From positions 1-24,380 of the forward strand of contig CAJPVJ010000485.1 in the NCBI GenBank assembly GCA_905397405.1: a DNA stretch of 24,380 nucleotides, written 5' to 3'. Under the pieces are notes generated by a model. That model had not been told where the DNA came from. It was given only the letters and a program-made list of their open reading frames with translations, and made no database searches. The position numbers and the translations under genes were made by a program. This DNA comes from Oppiella nova (lineage: Eukaryota; Arthropoda; Arachnida; Sarcoptiformes; Oppiidae). Positions 22,301-24,380 of this stretch are shown here, piece by piece. Positions within the stretch are counted from its first letter, which is position 1. Each line of letters opens with the position of its first letter.

Positions 22301-24380
22301 CGAAAGGGCAGTACTGCCGGCGCCACACAGAATCACAAGTAAGTTATTGTGCTTTGAATGACACCTAAAACGGCCCAATGATTAGAAACGCGCGCTGAGA
22401 GAGGATTCCTCACAGCCCGACGCCACTCGAGTCTCGGCTCTTGTAGTGAAGGGACGGAATTATGGCTCTCATGGATGTTGATTATGAGAGATGAGGGCCG
22501 ACCCTATATTACACCTGAACGTCGGTAATATGAAATACTTGTCTAACACAACAGGACCGCCACCCACTCGACCGCCTCCTGGCTCTCCATTAGTCTGGAC
22601 GCTGCGCTCGGCTGTCGAACAAACGTATTCCAAGTGCACAGAAGTGGCACCGGTAGTGCCAAAAAGAGCGCCGCATGTTCTGTCAACGTCAACACCATCA
22701 CCATTCATCCTCAGGCATCACCACTGGTCTGTCGCCACGTTCTCGACACACTCATAGCACTGGCCAAGTCCTTCCCCAACCACTTCCTGCCCGACGCTCA
22801 TCAGCCGACAATCAAAGGAGAGGACCCGTCGCTGTCGAACTCGCAGACGCCATCCACGCCCTCAGGACCAACCAAAGGGCCCACAGATTTTTGGGACGTT
22901 TTAGTAAAATTGGATTCAATTAGTAACAGTAGAAAAGGAAAAAGTGTTTTGAAAACTCAAAGTAATTACTCATTTGTCATACTTTTTAGTACATTATTAA
23001 CCCAATGTTTGTCTGACGGTTAGGTTCAGCCACAGGACTGTCTACTCCAAACTCATCCCAAATTCAGGACTCGGAAGCGGGCGCTCAAAACGTTGAACCG
23101 TCTCCGATGTCAAACATCATTAGTTTACTCTCACACCCAGTGATCAAAAGAAGTTCAATGCTTACGGACAGGTTATTGCGTCTGTTGGCACTGATATCCC
23201 TCGCCCTACCGGCCACTGAGCCGCCATCGCACGCGTCGTCAACGTTGGCTCCTGTGGCCACTTCGACACCCGTTACTGAAGTGTCCGTTACGTTAGAGAC
23301 CGCCGAACCGCAAATGAGTGAAAGTCACGCGCCTTCTGGTGATAGCAATGAAGGCAAAAGTGATGCCAATTGTGATAAAAAGCCAACAGTTTCTGTCAAT
23401 ACCGGCGATGGATCTCAAGAAAAGACCGAAAAGATAATAGCTTCCGGAGAACAGCTCAAACTTGCCGTCGATGTCCTCACCTCTAAGTCATGTTCTGAAG
23501 AGGGCTTAGAAGACGCGACGGCTCTACTGTTGAGACTATCGCGCAGTTGTTTAGCCACCCGTTCCGTTGTTCTCCGGCTTCTACTGAATGGCGCACAAGA
23601 GTTGGGATCTGTTGTCTGTCAGCACATAAGCTCTTTAGTGACAGAACTGAAAGCTTTGAACGCAAACAATCCCGAAGCGACGACTAGTGATTCGGACGCT
23701 CAGAGCCCGGAGAAGATGAGCAAAGGTATGATTCACGACAGGTTTACCAACACTCCGGTCGTGATAACGGCGCCCTCTAATGTCAAACATAATATCGCCG
23801 CCCGAGAGGTTCAGTTGCCGTCGATGTCGGCCCTAACGGCCAAAGCCTCGAGTCAATCGTTTTTCCTACGAATCCTTAAAGTTATCATTCAATTGAGAGA
23901 TTCGATTCGACTCCAGAAGAATAAGCGCAACGACGGAGTGTCTGCAATGGAAGTGGACGGACAGGACGACAGTCTCAGCAATGAACTACATCTGGACGAT
24001 CTCTGGCAGACACTCAGCGCCTGTCTCTTAGAGTTGGCCGACACACCCGATCATCACGCGGTGTTGGTCTTACAGCCGGCAGTGGAGGCCTTCTTCCTCG
24101 TTCACGCGGCCGAGAAGGAGCCCAACCGTCGCCGAGACAACCGAAACGAGACCCGCGACCAACAGTTGGCGCACATTACCAGAGATATCGCTCCCCTCTC
24201 GCCGGCACCCGAGGGAGCGGCCGGTGACTCTCAACCCGTCGTTAACCTCCCGATTGACACTCAAAAGTTCCTAACGTTCGCCGAAACGCATCGAATAGTT
24301 TTGAATCAAATCCTCCGCCAATCGTCGACACCGTTAGCCGACGGACCCTTCTCTGTACTCGTAGACCACACCCGAGTGCT
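10388..24380 (+). CDS. HUWE1: HUWE1 E3 ubiquitin ligase, 26 exons, HECT domain beyond window
   Basis: HUWE1 (Mule/ARF-BP1) is a giant HECT ligase of nucleus and cytoplasm that ubiquitinates regulators such as Mcl-1, p53, Myc and histones. Coding exons: 10388-10432, 10521-10619, 10691-10810, 10882-10968, 11038-11190, 11413-11752, 11818-11924, 11991-12052, 12125-12294, 12353-12438, 12504-12605, 12663-12954, 13016-13203, 13307-13576, 13654-13917, 13990-14166, 14231-14956, 15026-15192, 15388-15510, 15576-15813, 15881-16282, 16468-21174, 21363-21869, 21939-22338, 22555-22961 and 23024 to the edge. All junctions are GT-AG and phases match. The start MKIDRTK matches the human MKVDRTK. About 3,822 codons are present against about 4,370 in the whole human protein. 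The last codons read ADGFSVLVD-type sequence ([15 protein letters not shown]), just before the HECT domain, which is missing only because the window ends. Exon 22 carries a 128-nt duplication (19585-19839) that puts a TGA at 19732-19734. Without it the frame is continuous. Confidence 0.97.
10691..14956 (+). other. HUWE1 N-terminal armadillo-like region (DUF908 and DUF913)
   Basis: Exons 3-17 encode roughly residues 49-1096, the helical-repeat scaffold that forms much of the HUWE1 ring. DUF908 landmarks include [33 protein letters not shown] and [22 protein letters not shown]913 landmarks include [56 protein letters not shown] and LPNLPIDFP. These are nearly identical to the vertebrate protein. 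Variable, low-complexity linkers fall in exon 12 (Ser/Thr-rich), exon 15 (run of Glu) and the 3' half of exon 17 (Ala, Ser and Thr runs followed by Lys4). Confidence 0.93.
16154..16264 (+). other. HUWE1 UBA domain
   Basis: About residues 1364-1400, in exon 21. The ubiquitin-binding MGF loop is present ([11 protein letters not shown]), followed by the second and third helices ([20 protein letters not shown]). It matches the human UBA closely. A Thr/Ala/Ser-rich linker at 16030-16110 precedes it. Confidence 0.93.
16489..16545 (+). other. HUWE1 ubiquitin-interacting motif (UIM)
   Basis: About residues 1414-1432, at the start of exon 22: [19 protein letters not shown]. The acidic start, the central Ala and the Ser four residues later fit the UIM pattern. 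The spacing after the UBA domain is as in the vertebrate protein. Confidence 0.9.
17167..17370 (+). other. HUWE1 WWE domain
   Basis: About residues 1640-1707. The two conserved Trp-containing blocks ([15 protein letters not shown]), the NNKTIDEAY helix and the [20 protein letters not shown] strand pair are all seen. WWE domains bind poly(ADP-ribose) or mediate protein contacts in ubiquitin ligases. Confidence 0.93.
19200..19495 (+). other. HUWE1 acidic Asp/Glu tract
   Basis: About residues 2317-2415, made mostly of Asp and Glu with runs of GAC, GAT and GAG codons. The vertebrate protein has an acidic stretch at the same place, which there contributes to histone and other basic-substrate contacts. 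The minus strand gives a long Val/Ile open frame here, which is an artefact of the codon runs. Confidence 0.85.
19585..19839. repeat. 128-nt-step tandem duplication inside HUWE1 exon 22
   Basis: Copies 19585-19711 and 19713-19839 are 127 nt each with one base between. They differ at one position (GCGAAC versus GCAAAC). The step of 128 is not a multiple of three: the frame reads through copy 1, enters copy 2 shifted and hits TGA at 19732-19734. Reading copy 2 in the frame of copy 1 leads smoothly into the conserved [18 protein letters not shown]. Exon 22 minus 128 nt also has exactly the length needed to match the phases on both sides. Confidence 0.96.
21371..21760 (+). other. HUWE1 ubiquitin-binding motifs (UBM, DUF4414)
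   Basis: Exon 23 encodes three related motifs: [20 protein letters not shown], then [20 protein letters not shown], then [17 protein letters not shown]. The Leu-Pro core of UBM helices is present in each. The arrangement and spacing match the vertebrate HUWE1 UBM cluster, about residues 2936-3065 here. Confidence 0.9.
22339..22554 (+). other. HUWE1 intron 24 with a GC-richer block
   Basis: The intron runs from AA|GTAAGT to ACACAACAG|GACC, preserving phase 2. Unlike the other introns, its middle (about 22388-22500) is GC-rich and exon-like, yet each simple splice into it in the required phase meets a stop. I therefore leave it as intron. Confidence 0.6.
23024..24380 (+). other. HUWE1 exon 26, region leading to the HECT domain
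   Basis: The frame is open to the window edge for 452 codons plus two bases. Conserved blocks are [94 protein letters not shown] and [19 protein letters not shown]. These match the vertebrate segment directly before HECT. The vertebrate Ser/Thr/Ala-rich spacer is much shorter here. Confidence 0.92.

Overview
This is animal nuclear DNA. Genes are split by many short GT-AG introns, non-coding sequence is strongly AT-rich, and three metazoan gene families are recognisable. An arthropod is the best guess and a small-genome mite is possible, but nothing in the window fixes the taxon.

Layout. Positions 1-5724 form a large inverted-repeat structure with arms 1-1157 and 4577-5724. Its 3.4 kb centre carries the first coding exon of a vesicular monoamine transporter (Vmat, 3012-3153, + strand) and no later Vmat exon that I can see. 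At 5792-7830 (- strand) is a two-exon fritz/WDPCP gene, encoding a ciliary and planar-polarity effector. At 8228-9313 a segment of about 541 bp is tandemly duplicated. Both copies hold the 3' end of an unrecognised zinc-finger gene on the - strand. From 10388 to the right edge runs HUWE1 (+ strand): 26 coding exons, about 3,822 codons from the initiator Met through the N-terminal armadillo-like region, UBA, UIM, WWE, acidic tract and ubiquitin-binding motifs. It is cut by the window end just before the catalytic HECT domain.

The genes do not form a functional unit. They are ordinary neighbours with unrelated roles: monoamine loading of vesicles, planar polarity/cilia, and ubiquitin ligation.

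The most striking signals are structural. Three tandem duplications share a 127/128-nt spacing (two between 1470 and 1958, one in HUWE1 at 19585-19839), and each pair differs by only one or two bases. The HUWE1 copy breaks the reading frame, and removing exactly 128 nt restores it. Together with the inverted arms and the 541-bp duplication, this pattern suits unmerged haplotype overlaps in a short-read assembly at least as well as biology. I did not find a convincing new biological system, tRNA, rRNA or CRISPR array.
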